Of a DNA stretch of 64,000 bases, positions 42,642 to 53,980 are shown piece by piece. Source of the DNA: Hepsetus odoe (taxonomy: Eukaryota > Chordata > Actinopteri > Characiformes > Hepsetidae); the NCBI GenBank assembly GCA_017165825.1, contig CM029380.1, forward strand, positions 3,306,243 to 3,370,242, in the 5' to 3' direction. The stretch's first letter is position 1. Each line of letters starts with the position of its first letter. Below the pieces are notes generated by a model, which did no database searches, was not told where the DNA came from, and saw only the letters and a list, made by a program, of their open reading frames with translations. A program made the translations under genes and the position numbers.

Positions 42642-42746
42642 GATGTTTGAAGTTGCAGCAGTGGCCTAGTGGTTAGGGATTAGATGTAACTGAAGATGTT
42701 TGAAGTTGCAGCAGTGGCCTAGTGGTTAGGGATTAGATGTAACTGA
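42642..42746 (+). repeat. 53-bp tandem duplication at SINE head
   Basis: GATGTTTGAAGTTGCAGCAG begins at 42642 and again at 42695. The duplicated unit includes the SINE's A-box region and about ten bases of its 5' flank. Confidence 0.9.
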
Positions 42747-42945
42747 AGGTCGTGGGTTTAAAATTTAAATCCCGGACCAGTAGGTTGCCCTGAGATACCC
42801 CTGAGCAAGGTACCATCCCCGTCACTGCTCCCCGGCAGTTAAATGTGGCTGCCCAATGCAATGTGTGTGAAAGGTTAAATACAGAGGATGCATTTCGTTG
42901 CGGTTAACTGTGTATTAACAGTGCCAGTCACTTTCACTTTCATTT
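42648..42945 (+). mobile_element. A-family SINE with duplicated 5' end
   Basis: GCAGCAGTGGCCTAGTGGTT occurs twice. The rest is regular: GTAGGTTGCCCTGAGATACC, CTGAGCAAGGTACCATCCCC, GTCACTTTCACTTTC. A small second duplication (TTAAAATTTAAATCCC) sits in the B box. Confidence 0.82.
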
Positions 42946-44092
42946 AACCAATGTTGACATTCACACACATTTCAGAACCAGATCACACCTGTGATTATGT
43001 CCCAGGTTAAGGGTCCGGGGACGATTTGCCCCGCTGTGGGACGTAGCGTGACTTCAGTAAGTTGAAAGGGTTGATGTCTTCAAAAGCGCTGCCTCTATAT
43101 GTTATGAACTTCCTGAAGAAAAGAGGCGATTATGCAAGAACATGATTATGCACTTTGCTAGGTCTTCCTGGGATGCGCATTGAAAAGGTGCACCTCGTGG
43201 CCTTGAAGCGACAGTGTGTGTGCAGTTCGCGGGTCGTGTGTTTTGACTTCTAAACCAATTTCTATTTCACAGCTGATATAAAAAATTAAAAAATGAAAAC
43301 CCTTTCAGATCATAAATAATGCTGCCTTTAATGGTGCTGTTAAGAACGGTTCACTAATAATGGTGCTGATGGTCAAGGCTTTATAAATACGCGCTTTTTT
43401 AATGTTTTAGAATATATGCATGTGTAAAATTCCATCAAAACGAGTATCTAAAGCTCTGATTATAAACTGAAGAGAGCAGAAACAGGAGGGATCCTTGATT
43501 ACTGGCACAATCAGTAAAACAGTGTGGTGTAAGGCTTACGCATTAGGCTGTCAACCGCGATGTGAGTTGCAATCTGCAGCCTGATTATTTTTAGTTGAAA
43601 TATACACATGTATTCAACTTAAATACTGATGAGGATCACAATGGAGGAAGTGACACTTGCTCGCATGGGGGGAGCCGTTAATGGGATGCTAATTGGTTTT
43701 ACCAGATCTCAGATGTCGACACACTCATGCAGCTCATGCCACGACATTGTAACGATTCTTTAACAGGAAAACGCTCGATAGGAATGAACAAGGATGAGGT
43801 TCGTGACTTATACTGTACCGTATTCGTGCTCACCTTACTCTCCTCTTTACTTAAAGGGCCTGTGAGACAAACAACTAAAGAAAAAGAAATGCTGATTGTC
43901 AAAGTTTCTGGTCTGAATATGAATGAAGCGAAAAACTGACCCTGTTCTGAGCACTGTTTTTGTGAAATCACAAAACCCAAGGAATTATGTATCGGATTAT
44001 TTAGTCTATATAGTTTAGCCTCATCTGAGTGTTTCAGCTCAGACTGTTAGAATTACAGCCAGGAGGCCAGTAAGTCTGTGCTCATTTAAATA
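42946..44092. other. Unassigned stretch
   Basis: Nothing recognised; the 70-93 codon frames at 43699-43980 have no motif. Confidence 0.4.
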
Positions 44093-44140
44093 TATTATTA
44101 TTATTATTGTTGTTGTTGTTACTATTATTATTATTGCTGA

Positions 44141-44177
<37 letters not shown>

Positions 44178-44284
44178 TGTAATAATACGATTATTGACTT
44201 TAATAATAATAATTATAATAGTAATAGAGTTTATTCTTTTTTTAAATTATTATTATTATTGTTGTTGTTGTTGTTGTTGTTGTT
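44093..44284 (+). repeat. (ATT)n/(GTT)n trinucleotide cluster
   Basis: ATT blocks at 44093-44115, 44125-44175 and 44245-44260, GTT blocks at 44108-44122 and 44260-44284. Confidence 0.9.
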
Positions 44285-45455
44285 AAATATATAAAACATT
44301 TAAACAGTCATACTCAGTATACAGTCATTTGAAAAAAAAAACCTCTAATTTGAAAATAAATCCTTTCTGTGCACATTTTTATTGATTTACTGTGTAACGT
44401 TAAGAAAAAAGGAAAAACATCCTGCCCTGAAGGACTAACTGACAATAATAAAGTATAAAATATGAGGCTTCTCTTGGAAATGTAGTCGAGTAAAAGTAAA
44501 GTGTTCAGTTTCAACATCACTTGATTAACTTTTTAACGAATTTACGAATTTGAAATCTTTCAGTCACACCTCCCACTCACTGCTGATCATTTTCTGACTT
44601 TATTTCTTTCTTGTAGTGTTGTCTTAGATATTTAAGGTTCAGCACCCCCTGAGGGATCACCCACTTGCCCTGTCGATGAGGATGCTGGTGGAGAACTTTA
44701 TATGACCTTCATAAAAGTGCAGTGTGACTCAGTGTCATGATCATCAGCTATAAAAACACAGCAGCCCCCAGCTCGGTTTCCCTCACCGCCACCGCACCTC
44801 CATACCTGCCGCCCCCTCAAAATAACCTCTCCCACAATTGAGCGTTTTTATTTCTTCAAAGCTGAATGGGATGATTCAGAGTTTGCTGAAGCGGGGAGCC
44901 ATTAATCTTTAAGTATTTCCCACCCTCAGATACAACAGCATGGGCAGAGTCCCAGGACCAATCCGACTTTGTGGACAGAACTACCACCCCGAGGGCTGGT
45001 GGTCAGAGGGGTCTCACTGGACATGTTTTCTTTTTTTAATGCAGGCTTTTTGTTGTTTGTTGTTGACACTGCTGTTGCTTAGCAACGGGAGACCACCAGC
45101 CAGAAGCAGTGTTTAAAAAGCAAGTATGAACCCCTAAGACAGAAAAACGACCTTCATCATGCGCCCTCTGAAAAACAGTGTCTAACAACCCTCCCTCTTG
45201 ATTAGAATTGGAATATAAAGGCTTTTATTTTGTTACATTGCAAAAACGGGGAGGTGTTTATAGTATATTATAATGAAAATGAAGTAGAGATACATACAAT
45301 CATACACAATCACATACAGAATACCGTTCGATTTAATGTCCCAAAACCTCCGGACACACTTGCAATACATTTCTGTAGTTGTTTACTACAATAAAATATA
45401 AAAAATGAATTTAAAAATGTTGCAAACTGTACAGCATTTGAGCTGCAGCAAAATG
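44285..45455. other. Unassigned stretch with an X-box palindrome
   Basis: Nothing coding recognised. An RFX-like site is listed at 45075-45087. Confidence 0.4.
45075..45087. promoter_or_regulatory. RFX X-box-like palindrome
   Basis: GTTGCTTAGCAAC, a perfect dyad that fits the RFX consensus GTNRCY(n)RGYAAC. Confidence 0.5.
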
Positions 45456-45690
45456 AAATGAAAGTGAAAGTGACTGTTCTCGTCATCGTTAGAAAAAGCA
45501 CAGCACACAGTGAGCCATGACGCAATTCAACCTCTGCATGTTACCCACACACACGTGCGCCCAGGGAGCAGTGACAAGTATGGTACCTTGCTCAAGGGCA
45601 CCTCAGGGCAACCTCCTGGTCTGGGATTTGAACCCATGAACTTCTAATCTTATGGCTTAGTCCCTGAACACTAGGCCACTGCTGCCCCTA
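45456..45690 (-). mobile_element. A-family SINE
   Basis: On the minus strand: GGGGCAGCAGTGGCCTAGTG, GGGTTCAAATCCC, CCTTGAGCAAGGTACCATAC, and a CACTTTCACTTTCATTTC tail. Confidence 0.86.
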
Positions 45691-45720
45691 TAGTGATGAT
45701 GATGATGATGATGATGATAC
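45691..45720 (+). repeat. (GAT)n microsatellite
   Basis: Seven to eight ATG/GAT units beside the SINE head. Confidence 0.85.
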
Positions 45721-45920
45721 CCAAATTATTAATATTTAAATAAATAAAGTAAAGCATTTGAGCTGCATCTAAAGGCATGAAAAGTACAGATTATTGTTGT
45801 AGTTGTTACACCCAGTAAAAAGTACTGCAAAGTAAAAATACAAGTATAAAAGTATTTAAAAAGTACTCAGATGTAACGATGAGATAAGTATACAGCTGAA
45901 TGTAAAAGTGCAATATTTCT

Positions 45921-46721
45921 AGTAGTGTCATAGTATAACAGTAGTATAACAGTAGTATAACAGTAGTATAACAGCAGTATAACAGCAGTATAGCAGTAGT
46001 ATAACCGTAGTATAACAGTAGTATAACCGTAGTATAACAGTAGTATAACAGTAGTATAGCAGCAGTATAACAGTAGAATAACCATAGTATAACAGTAGTA
46101 TAACAGCAGTATAACAGTAGTATAACAGCAGTATAACAGTAATATAACAGTAGTATAACAGCAGTATAACAGTAGTATAACAGTAGTATAACAGTAGTAT
46201 AGCAGCAGTATAACAGTAGTATAATAGTAGTATAACAGTAGTATAGCAGCAGTATAACAGCAGTATAACAGTAGTATAACAGTAGTATAACAGCAGTATA
46301 ACAGTAGTATAATAGTAGTATAACAGTAGTATAGCAGCAGTATAACAGCAGTATAACAGTAATATAACAGTAGTATAACAGAAGTATAACAGTAATATAA
46401 CAGTAGTATAACAGTAGTATAGCAGCAGTATAACAGTAGTATAACAGTAGTATAACAGTAGTATAACAACAGTACAACAGTAGTATAACAGTAGTATAGC
46501 AGCAGTATAACAGCAGTATAACAGTAGTATAACAGTAGTATAGCAGCAGTATTACAGTAGTATAACAGTTGTATAACAGTAGTATAGCAGTAGTATAACA
46601 GTAGTATAGCAGCAGTATAACAACAGTACAACAGTAGTATAACAGTAGTATAACAGTAGTATAGCAGCAGTATAACAGCAGTATAACAGTAGTATAACAG
46701 TAGTATAACAGCAGTATAATA
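45921..46721 (-). repeat. 11-bp minisatellite, about 73 units
   Basis: Unit AGTAGTATAAC with A/G and T/C variants, AGCAGTATAAC and AGTAGTATAGC. Because 11 is not a multiple of three but lacks stops in several frames, the minus strand stays open over long spans (223, 254 and 91 codons). Translated residues are only CYTTVILLLYY-like words, so no protein is implied. Confidence 0.97.
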
Positions 46722-46734
46722 AGTTCAGTGTTGT

Positions 46735-46875
46735 TAGACGTCCCTGCGATGGGTTGGCGACCTGTCCAGGGTGTGTCCCCTGTCCTTTATCCAGTGTGAC
46801 CTGGGATGGACTCCAGCACCCCCCCATGACCCTAATTAGGACAAGCGGCCCAGAAAATGACTGACTGACTGTTGT
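46735..46875 (+). mobile_element. C/B-family SINE 3' half
   Basis: Begins GTCCCTGCGATGGGTTGGCG, just after the junction position of the C family, then CACCCCCCCATGACCC, GGACAAGCGGCCCAGAAAAT and a GACTGACTG tail. It is either a 5'-truncated C copy or a B copy; the GACTGACTG tail favours C. Confidence 0.75.
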
Positions 46876-47888
46876 TAGACGGTAGTGTAGTGATTAGTAT
46901 TACAGAGCTCTAGTAGTCGGTATATACTGAGAAGTACAGCCATACCCTGAGCTTCTGCAGGATAAGGAATATATCATCCAGAAGCCTGAGAAGAGCGTAC
47001 TCAGCTTGATGAGAAGGCATTCGAGTACAGAGTTCAGGCCTTCTCTGTAATGCGTTTAGTCCATACGCCGCACCTTGAGGAACGAGTGGGAGAACAGAGT
47101 GCTTTTCCTCCGTTTTTATCGTCGGTGCTATGAAATTGGAGTGCCCCATTCACACTGAAGTTTTCTAATGCTGAGCTACTCAAACAAAGTGGCACTTTCG
47201 GCCGCACCTCATCAGCTTCATCAAACAACAGGTGGCACGATTAAGCTCTTAGCATATCTCAGCTCACTCAGAGGAGCATTAGAAGGAGGCAATTACAATT
47301 TTGATTAGACGCCGTGGTTCCGCAGACAGTAGTATATGGGTTTAAGCGAAACGGTGCCCGCAGAAGACAAACTGGACTCATTAAGAGCTCACATGAGTCA
47401 CTCTCAAGCCAAGCAAATTCAAATCACCACGTACTCATGATTCAATCTCAAAGATCAAACCAGCATGGAGCGCTGAGGGGTCTTGCGTTGAGGTGCGTGC
47501 TTGCTGGGGAGTAATTTTGTCTCCAGATCAGGACAAAGCTGGACAACTCCTCAAGCTGGATTAGTTGTCCCCTCAGACTGTCATTTAAGGGACTGAGATC
47601 CATGATTTTAAAGCAGTGTTATTCTGAAGTATGCATCGTTTGATGAAGGCGACCAGCTGCACACATCTGCCTAAAAGACATTTATTAGAAAGCAGCATTC
47701 GGGGAAAAGTTGAAATTTGATCAAATGTGGTTAAACTGTTCCAGCATCACCTAAATCTTCTGCTCTTGTGAGATAAAAACTATATTAAACTGGGTTCAAA
47801 TAATGAAATCCATGAATTGATTAGAATATTTACATGATTTGGTTTAATATTTATTTGAGGATCATATTTTTTTTAATGTCACGGCATT
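46876..47888. other. Unassigned stretch
   Basis: No repeats recognised. Moderate composition, without a supported frame. Confidence 0.4.
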
Positions 47889-47962
47889 TAATCAGAGGAT
47901 TATATATATATATATATAATATATATATATATAGTATATATATATATATAATCCTCTGATTA
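47889..47962. repeat. AT-cored palindrome 2, 74 bp
   Basis: TAATCAGAGGAT at 47889-47900 and its exact complement at 47951-47962 flank about 50 bases of AT. A cruciform or hairpin is possible. Confidence 0.93.
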
Positions 47963-49245
47963 TATACTGTGTCTGTCCCCAGAGTATCAGTATACAAAGG
48001 AAATTCAATGGCGGCCCTTTTTGCTGATGCCCTGTGATAGTTTCTGAGCCAGAACACATTAATACAATAAAAATGATTTGTGTCTCAATATTTACTGCTT
48101 TTTTGGTACAAAAGGTTGAAACGTAAATAACCTATAGCGATAGCTTTTTCTTCCTTATGTAGATCCAAAAACGATTTAAAGCCTCTTTTAAAAAACTACA
48201 GCCTTATTTCAGATATCCTGCCTCTGAGGCAAAATGTGGCCTGCAGAGGATTGGAATCAGATCCCTTTCTGCTTTGTTGTGTTCGGGAACGGCACGCACA
48301 TTTGCATTCAAATCGACTTGCACATTTCGTATTTTAAATGGTAATCTGACTTCTTAGCTGTTTATGTGCGAGAGCTGCTAATTGCATAAATATTGAACAT
48401 CAAATATCCTCTCATGACTGCAAAATGCAGCAACAATTAATTAAAAATAACTCTGGCTCATTTAAATCATGCAACAGAACTCAAAGACTGTGGTCAGTCA
48501 ATTTGTTATCCGCTTTGTCTCCGCCAATCTCTCGCCAACGGTTAAAAAGGGCGCACTGTAATTACGCCCGGCCACAAGAGGGAAATATTAGTCACGCATT
48601 ATTTTAAATGGTATCATTGGTATGAATTAACACAACACAATCGCAATCGGAAATGAAGCACAGCAACGCGGCAAATGCAACCAACTACTGCAGCTACTAA
48701 TGATATTTCTCAAGAGGCAGGGGCATTATCATCACAGCGTATTATGCGAAACGTGAACTAAAGTGAAAAGTGGCCGCATGCCTAACTTCCTCCCTTTGTA
48801 TGCCGCAAAGACATCAACTGAATCAAACTAGAATCTGATTGAGTGTGTGCTTGTTTTAACCTCGCATTTAATTGAACGGAACTGCCCGCGCGGTACGCCT
48901 GACCTTGAATCTGCGGCCTTGAGATGGTGCATTGATCTTTACCGCCCTGTTGCTACACCGGCTGCCGCCGAGGCAGCCTTTTGGAACTAGTTATGAGGGT
49001 GCTGAGGAGAAAAAACACACAAAACAAATCACTGCAGAAAGTAGGCCGATTACCATTTAGTCGGAGCATGAAAATTCAGATTGAAAAAAGTCATTTTTGG
49101 AGTTTGAGTAATAATGAGGCTTTGGGGAGACGGCACATTGGAAGCACGCTAGAGCTGTTTCCCTTCTCGGAACGACTCAAGAAAACTCTGTTGAAGTATC
49201 TAGCTATCATACTGGTGGAAAAGTGCATGCAACTCAGATAGTTAG
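47963..49245. other. Repeat-free stretch, best candidate for conserved non-coding DNA
   Basis: No SINE, transposon or simple repeat. 48360-48480 carries GCTAATTGCATAAATATTGA and CAACAATTAATTAAAAATAA, with several TAAT cores. The ntrk3-downstream desert setting makes a developmental enhancer plausible, but this is inference from composition and from the lack of insertions. Confidence 0.38.
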
Positions 49246-49783
49246 AGATTGTGCAGTTTAGGCAGGTGGAAAAAATGCTGAAATAAAGAACACTCTCAGA
49301 AATATCAATAATGATTGTTTATTTTGATCAATTTACAAAATGCAAAGTGAGTGAACAAAAGAAAATCTAAACTGTGATCAATATCTTGTGTTTACCTTTG
49401 CCTTCCAACCAGTATCAGTTCTTCTGGCCCCACAGAGCTCTGATCTCAACATCATCCAGTGTGTCTGACTGGCTACGAAGAGACAGAAGGATGAGGATTA
49501 AGCATCCACAGAAGATCTGGGTGTTAGCGCTCTTCAAGGATGTTTGGAATGACCTACTGGGCCAAGTTCCTTCTAAAAACTGTGCAAGTGTTCCTAGAAG
49601 AATCGATGCTGTTTTGAAGGCAAAGGGTGGTCACACCAAATATTGATCTGATTTAGATTCTCTTTTGTTCATTCACTGCATTTTGTTGATTGATGAAAAT
49701 AAATAATCAACACTTCCATTTCTGAAAGCGTTCTGTTTACAGCATTTTTTCACACCTGCTTAAAACTTTTGCACACTACTGTA
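49246..49783 (+). mobile_element. Internally deleted Tc1-like element with long TIRs
   Basis: The left end (from 49247, GATTGTGCAGTTTAGGCAGG) and the right end (CACCTGCTTAAAACTTTTGC to 49783) are inverted copies about 135 bp long. Shared words on the left reading direction include AATGCTGAAATAAAGAACAC against AATGCTGTAAACAGAACGCT, and ATTTTGATCAATTTACAAAA against ATTTTCATCAATCAACAAAA. Between them lies the last part of a transposase gene (separate entry). Most of the transposase body is missing. Confidence 0.8.
49425..49646 (+). pseudogene. Tc1-like transposase, C-terminal end
   Basis: The frame reads WPHRALISTSSSV at the position of the WPPQSPDLNPIE block, then WNDLLGQVPSKNCASVPRR and IDAVLKAKGGHTKY, which is the standard Tc1/mariner-type C-terminus, followed by a stop at 49644-49646. 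The acidic DDE residue of this block is not seen and the DD35E core is deleted, so it cannot encode an active enzyme. It sits between its own inverted repeats. Confidence 0.8.
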
Positions 49784-51643
49784 GATTGTATTTGTTGTAA
49801 AGAGCTCAGTCTTTATGGATGTATTTGTTGTAAAGATCCTGTATAACTACACCAGTAAAGGCTATATTACACTATACCATTGGAGATACATTGATTTCCA
49901 CGGATGCATGTTGTAGGTCAACAAAAATCGATCTGAGTTTAGAAAATGATAAACCTGCACCGCAAGCTATGCAATGCGACCCGCTTTGAGCTATGAGGCT
50001 TTACGACTACATGCACGTCTGGTTGTCGGGGGCCTCACCAGACATGTCACCATTCACAAGTCCAGCTCCTGTTCAGCCCAGTAAATCTGAGCACATCATC
50101 CTGCTACTGCGCTAATCTCTGATAAATATTCTGACATTTGCAAAAGCTCAGAACCTTGGTGGAAATCAAAGGAAAATGCAGCACTTCATTCAAATACAGT
50201 CTCAGAAGCGAGCCAGCGGCCTTGGAGCGAGATTAAAAACTCATTTTCAGATGCTTAGGTGGAGTTGTTTTGGCAACGGCTCCACTAGTGCTGGACTGTT
50301 AGCGAAGGACTCTGAGGATGCGAACGCACAAATCACTGAAGGTGGAAGCTGGTGGGTCTCTGAGCAGCTTTCTGGCACAGTTGTAGTCGTTCAGTGAACG
50401 ACATTATTCGATCTTGACTCCCAAATGATCACTTTGGGTTTTAAATGTGCGGAGCGTTTTAGCAATGGTAGCAAGCAGTTGTCTTTTTTTTCCTTTTGTG
50501 CAAACTGGCAATGCAGTTTTCAGTGAATTGATGAATATGAACAGTTGTGGCCTTTAGTGTTTACACTCTAAAATGAAGGCGCTTTCGCTGCTTTTACAGC
50601 TCATTGCTCACTAGCAGCTCAACACACAGCCGTTACATTTTACAGGAAGCTCGTAATTAATGTCAGTGTCGATTTCGGATCCAACTCACCCAACGTTTCA
50701 CCCCGTGTTCTGCAGGCTAGACTTGAAGTTGAGCTTAACTCCCCCAACCACCGAGTAAAGATGTTCATAAAGCTTAAAGACCCTTCCTGATGACAGATAA
50801 CGAAAGTGACTTTTTGAATGTTTTACTGTTCATGCAGGTCCAGGTCCGAGTCCGGTGCAAAAAATAAACGGACCCTCCATAAAAATTCCAAAAATCATAA
50901 AAGCGACACCGTAACATATTAGTTCACCGGCTATTGCTGTCTTTCAGCCAAGCTGGAGCGGTAGTGTGCACAAATGATTGAAGTATGTTATATAAAGCAA
51001 CCAATGAGTCGTAACTGTGAAACTGATATGAGAACTGAAATGAGGAGTCCAGGAAAGACAGAAGCAGGCCTGGTCACCACACCCCGAGTCGCCAGACCCT
51101 GATCGCTTGCCCTTCCTTGTCATGTCGGTTTGTCTAAAGTTCTCCGAGACTCTCTCGAGCTCATTTTTCATCACCCATATTGAATGCGAAAGATTACAGA
51201 CCTACTTCGGGTGATTTAGGAACTCCTTGAAAAGAAACCTTCCGTGCACTTGCGGAACTGACCCAGCCACCTGGATGAGGAGAAAGCGGGCCACCAAGGA
51301 ATGAGTCATGGCAATGCCTGGAGCTTGCACAAATCTCTCAATTTATATAGGAAACAATGAGGTTTCAGTCCATGTGGATTAGCACCGGCGAAGGACAATG
51401 ATTCAGCGGCAGGAAAAACTGCCCACAGTTTCAGGAGAATTATGTGGGCCACGGCCTGGGCTGCTGACCACATGCCATCCACTGCTCTCCCTTCACGTCC
51501 CAGCAGTACCATAATTACCACATGCATGCTCACCATCTTGATGCAACACTGACCACAGGGACTCTTTCAGGAGACACAAACAGCCATCCTTCTGACTTTG
51601 GTGGGTGGCATACATATACAAAGGTTTCCCCTGTGAAAAACAT
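49784..51643. other. Repeat-free stretch, candidate regulatory DNA
   Basis: 1.9 kb without recognised repeats. 51310-51600 has a homogenous, non-repetitive character with TGACCACATGCCATCC and AATTACCACATGCATGCTC. No supported reading frame. Confidence 0.35.
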
Positions 51644-51644
51644 A

Positions 51645-51768
51645 ATAATGATAATAATAATGATAATAATAATGATAATAGTAATAGTAATAATAATAAT
51701 AATAATAATGATAATAATAGTGAGGTGGTAATAATAACAATAATAATAATAATAATAATAATAATAAA
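51645..51768 (+). repeat. (AAT)n/(GATAAT)n microsatellite
   Basis: AAT units with GAT and AGT interruptions, separated by GAGGTGGTAATAATAAC. The NNDN and II-rich frames are artefacts. Confidence 0.95.
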
Positions 51769-51997
51769 CCCTATAAATCTCCCATTTAATGAACAAATCC
51801 TGCATAACTTGAAAACGATGCAGATCTATCTCATGCACTTCTTTAAGCTGAGAGCTATTATTTACCTGCTCTACTCCAATAACTTGGCAATAACCTGAAT
51901 TCCCCTGGAGCATCTATTTAACCCCCATATGTCAAGAAATTATAACTTTTATATATCTTTCCTTGTCCTAAAATAATTATAACTGTTATATAACATT
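51769..51997. other. Spacer
   Basis: AT-rich, nothing recognised. Confidence 0.4.
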
Positions 51998-52152
51998 TGA
52001 AAGTGAAAGTGACTACTCTTGTCATTGTGAAACGCAGCACAGCACAACACAACGAAATTCAACCTCTGCTTTTCACCCATACACACACATGCAGCAGGGG
52101 GCAGCTATTGAAAGCGCCCAGGGGAGCAGTGACGGGGACGGTACAAAAGGGT
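51998..52152 (-). mobile_element. A-family SINE 3' half
   Basis: On the minus strand: CCGTCCCCGTCACTGCTCCC, GGGCGCTTTCAATAGCTGCC, GTTGTGCTGTGCTGCGTTTC, CACAATGACAAG, CACTTTCACTTTCAA. The tRNA head is absent. Confidence 0.85.
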
Positions 52153-52351
52153 ACAATAGTTTGTACCCTTTACCCTGATAATGAAACTGATATCACTGGA
52201 ATACACTGATAACTTGACATCTCCAGTAACTTGGTATTCATGTATTTTACTGCTTTATCTCTATAACCTGACAAAAACTCACATAGAATTTATGTATCAA
52301 TACCTCCAGATCTGAAAGTTCATTTCTAACAAACCCATCTGATAATGCCTA

Positions 52352-52406
52352 TGGAAATGAAAGTGAAAGTGACTAGTTGCCATTGTGACAGCACACAGTA
52401 AACCAA
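52352..52406 (-). mobile_element. A-family SINE tail fragment
   Basis: CTGTGTGCTGTCACAATGGC and GTCACTTTCACTTTCATTTC on the minus strand. Confidence 0.7.
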
Positions 52407-52525
52407 TACTATATTCCTATAATTAATCATTTAGGTAACCCAATAACAGCCCCAATATGACCCTTATCTGACCCCTATAGGAATGTAAAAATATGTTTGA
52501 TTAAGTAAAAGAAGAATAAACTGTG

Positions 52526-52708
52526 TGAAGTGAAAGTGACTATTTGTCATTGTGAAACACAACCTCTGCTTTTAACCCACACACACACCGTGCAGGAGGT
52601 GGCCGCTATTTAAAGCGCCCGGGAAGCTGTGATGGGGACCGTACCATGCTCAAGGATTCTTATTCTCCTGGGGCTTATTCCCTAACCACTAGGCCACCGC
52701 TGCCCCAT
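52526..52708 (-). mobile_element. A-family SINE, internally deleted
   Basis: On the minus strand: GGGGCAGCGGTGGCCTAGTG, CCTTGAGCATGGTACGGTCC, then GCTTCCCGGGCGCTTTAAAT, CCACCTCCTGCACGGTGTGT and CACTTTCACTTCAC tail. The GTTCGAATCCC B box is deleted. Confidence 0.85.
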
Positions 52709-53354
52709 AAAAACATTAAACATTAAACATGTGAACATTATGTCGATAATTATCTAATTTGCTTTATTTTTAAAACATGGCATCGAAATATTTAACCTGG
52801 TTCCTCTGCAGGAACATTCGCTCTTCAGTTTTCTTCCAGTTCTCCACCGCCATGCAGCACCTCTCTGAAATGTATTGTCCCTTTAGGGAGCAGAAAGGTG
52901 CTGGTGATTTTCTTTGAAATCGACCTGATATATTTACAACAGACTATTAGAGAACACACAGTCCAGTACATGCAGGAAGATCAGCTGCTGCCAAATCAAA
53001 GGCCTATAATTCTACTTTTACTCTCTAATATTTAAAAATCCAGCCCTTCACATCGCAATGAACAGAGCATGAGCAACACAAAGGGTTCGGGTTTACTGAG
53101 ATGTGAACATGCTTCATGTCCTATTGTACTCAGTCATACTCCACATAAAGAAACGTCATTTTCAGCGAACTCAGAACACGATGTGAAAAATATACCTGAC
53201 AGATGTGCAATTATGTACCAGTTAATAAAGCGCATCATGAGAAATCGCAGTGCTCTGCATTGGTTGAATCAGTTGCTGAGTTAAATGAAAAAAGAATTTC
53301 ATCACGGCAAGCATAAGCAACTACAGGCAATACAGTCATATTCATTTTATCACC
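52709..53354. other. Unassigned stretch
   Basis: AT-rich, nothing recognised. Confidence 0.4.
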
Positions 53355-53614
53355 TAGCAGCGGTGGCCTAGTGGTTGGGAGTTGCCCCCGCATTGGAAGA
53401 TTGTGGGTTCGATTCCTCACCAGTAGGTTGCCTTGAGGTACCCTTGAGCAAGGTACTGTCCCTTTCACTGCTCCATGGGCGCTTTCAATAGCTGCCCACT
53501 GCTGCACGGTGTTTGTGTGCATGGGTTAAATGCAGAGGTCCAATTTCGTTGTGGTTCACTGTGTGCTGTGCTGTGACCTCGCAATGACAAGGGTTGTCAC
53601 TTTTTTTTTTTAGC
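53355..53614 (+). mobile_element. A-family SINE, subfamily A1, full length
   Basis: GCAGCGGTGGCCTAGTGGTT, GGGTTCGATTCC, CCTTGAGCAAGGTACTGTCC, GGTCCAATTTCGTTGTGGTT, GTGACCTCGCAATGACAAGG and GTCAC followed by T(9-10). Confidence 0.87.
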
Positions 53615-53774
53615 CCTTTCATTCATTTGTTATTCAACATACGGGCAATTATCAGTTTTATTCCAAAAAGTGTGAGCGAATTTTGGAATGAGCTACTAAA
53701 ACCTCTAAAAATGTAAGTTGATGTCAGTTATAAATAAAAAGCTTAATTCAATGTCTTATAGCATCATGAACGCC

Positions 53775-53980
53775 GCCCTAAAGTGTAAGGCACGTATCCC
53801 AAGACCAGTAGTTTGCTCTGAGGTACCCTTGAGCAAGGTACCGTCCCCATCACTGCTCCCGGGGCGCTTTAAATAGCTCCTCTGCTGCAAGGTGTGTGTG
53901 GCTGAAATGCAGTTTGAATTTCATTGTGCCACGCGCTGTGCCGTGTTTCGCAATGACGACGATAGTCACTTTCACTTTAA
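53775..53980 (+). mobile_element. A-family SINE, partial head
   Basis: The head is reduced to CCGCCCTAAAGTGTAAGGCA, then CCAGTAGTTTGCTCTGAGGT, CCTTGAGCAAGGTACCGTCC, GTCACTTTCACTTTA. Confidence 0.8.

Noticed and set aside
45806..46631. Minus-strand frames of 223 and 254 codons
   Set aside because: They are translations of an 11-bp minisatellite, made of CYTTVILLLYY-type words in overlapping frames.
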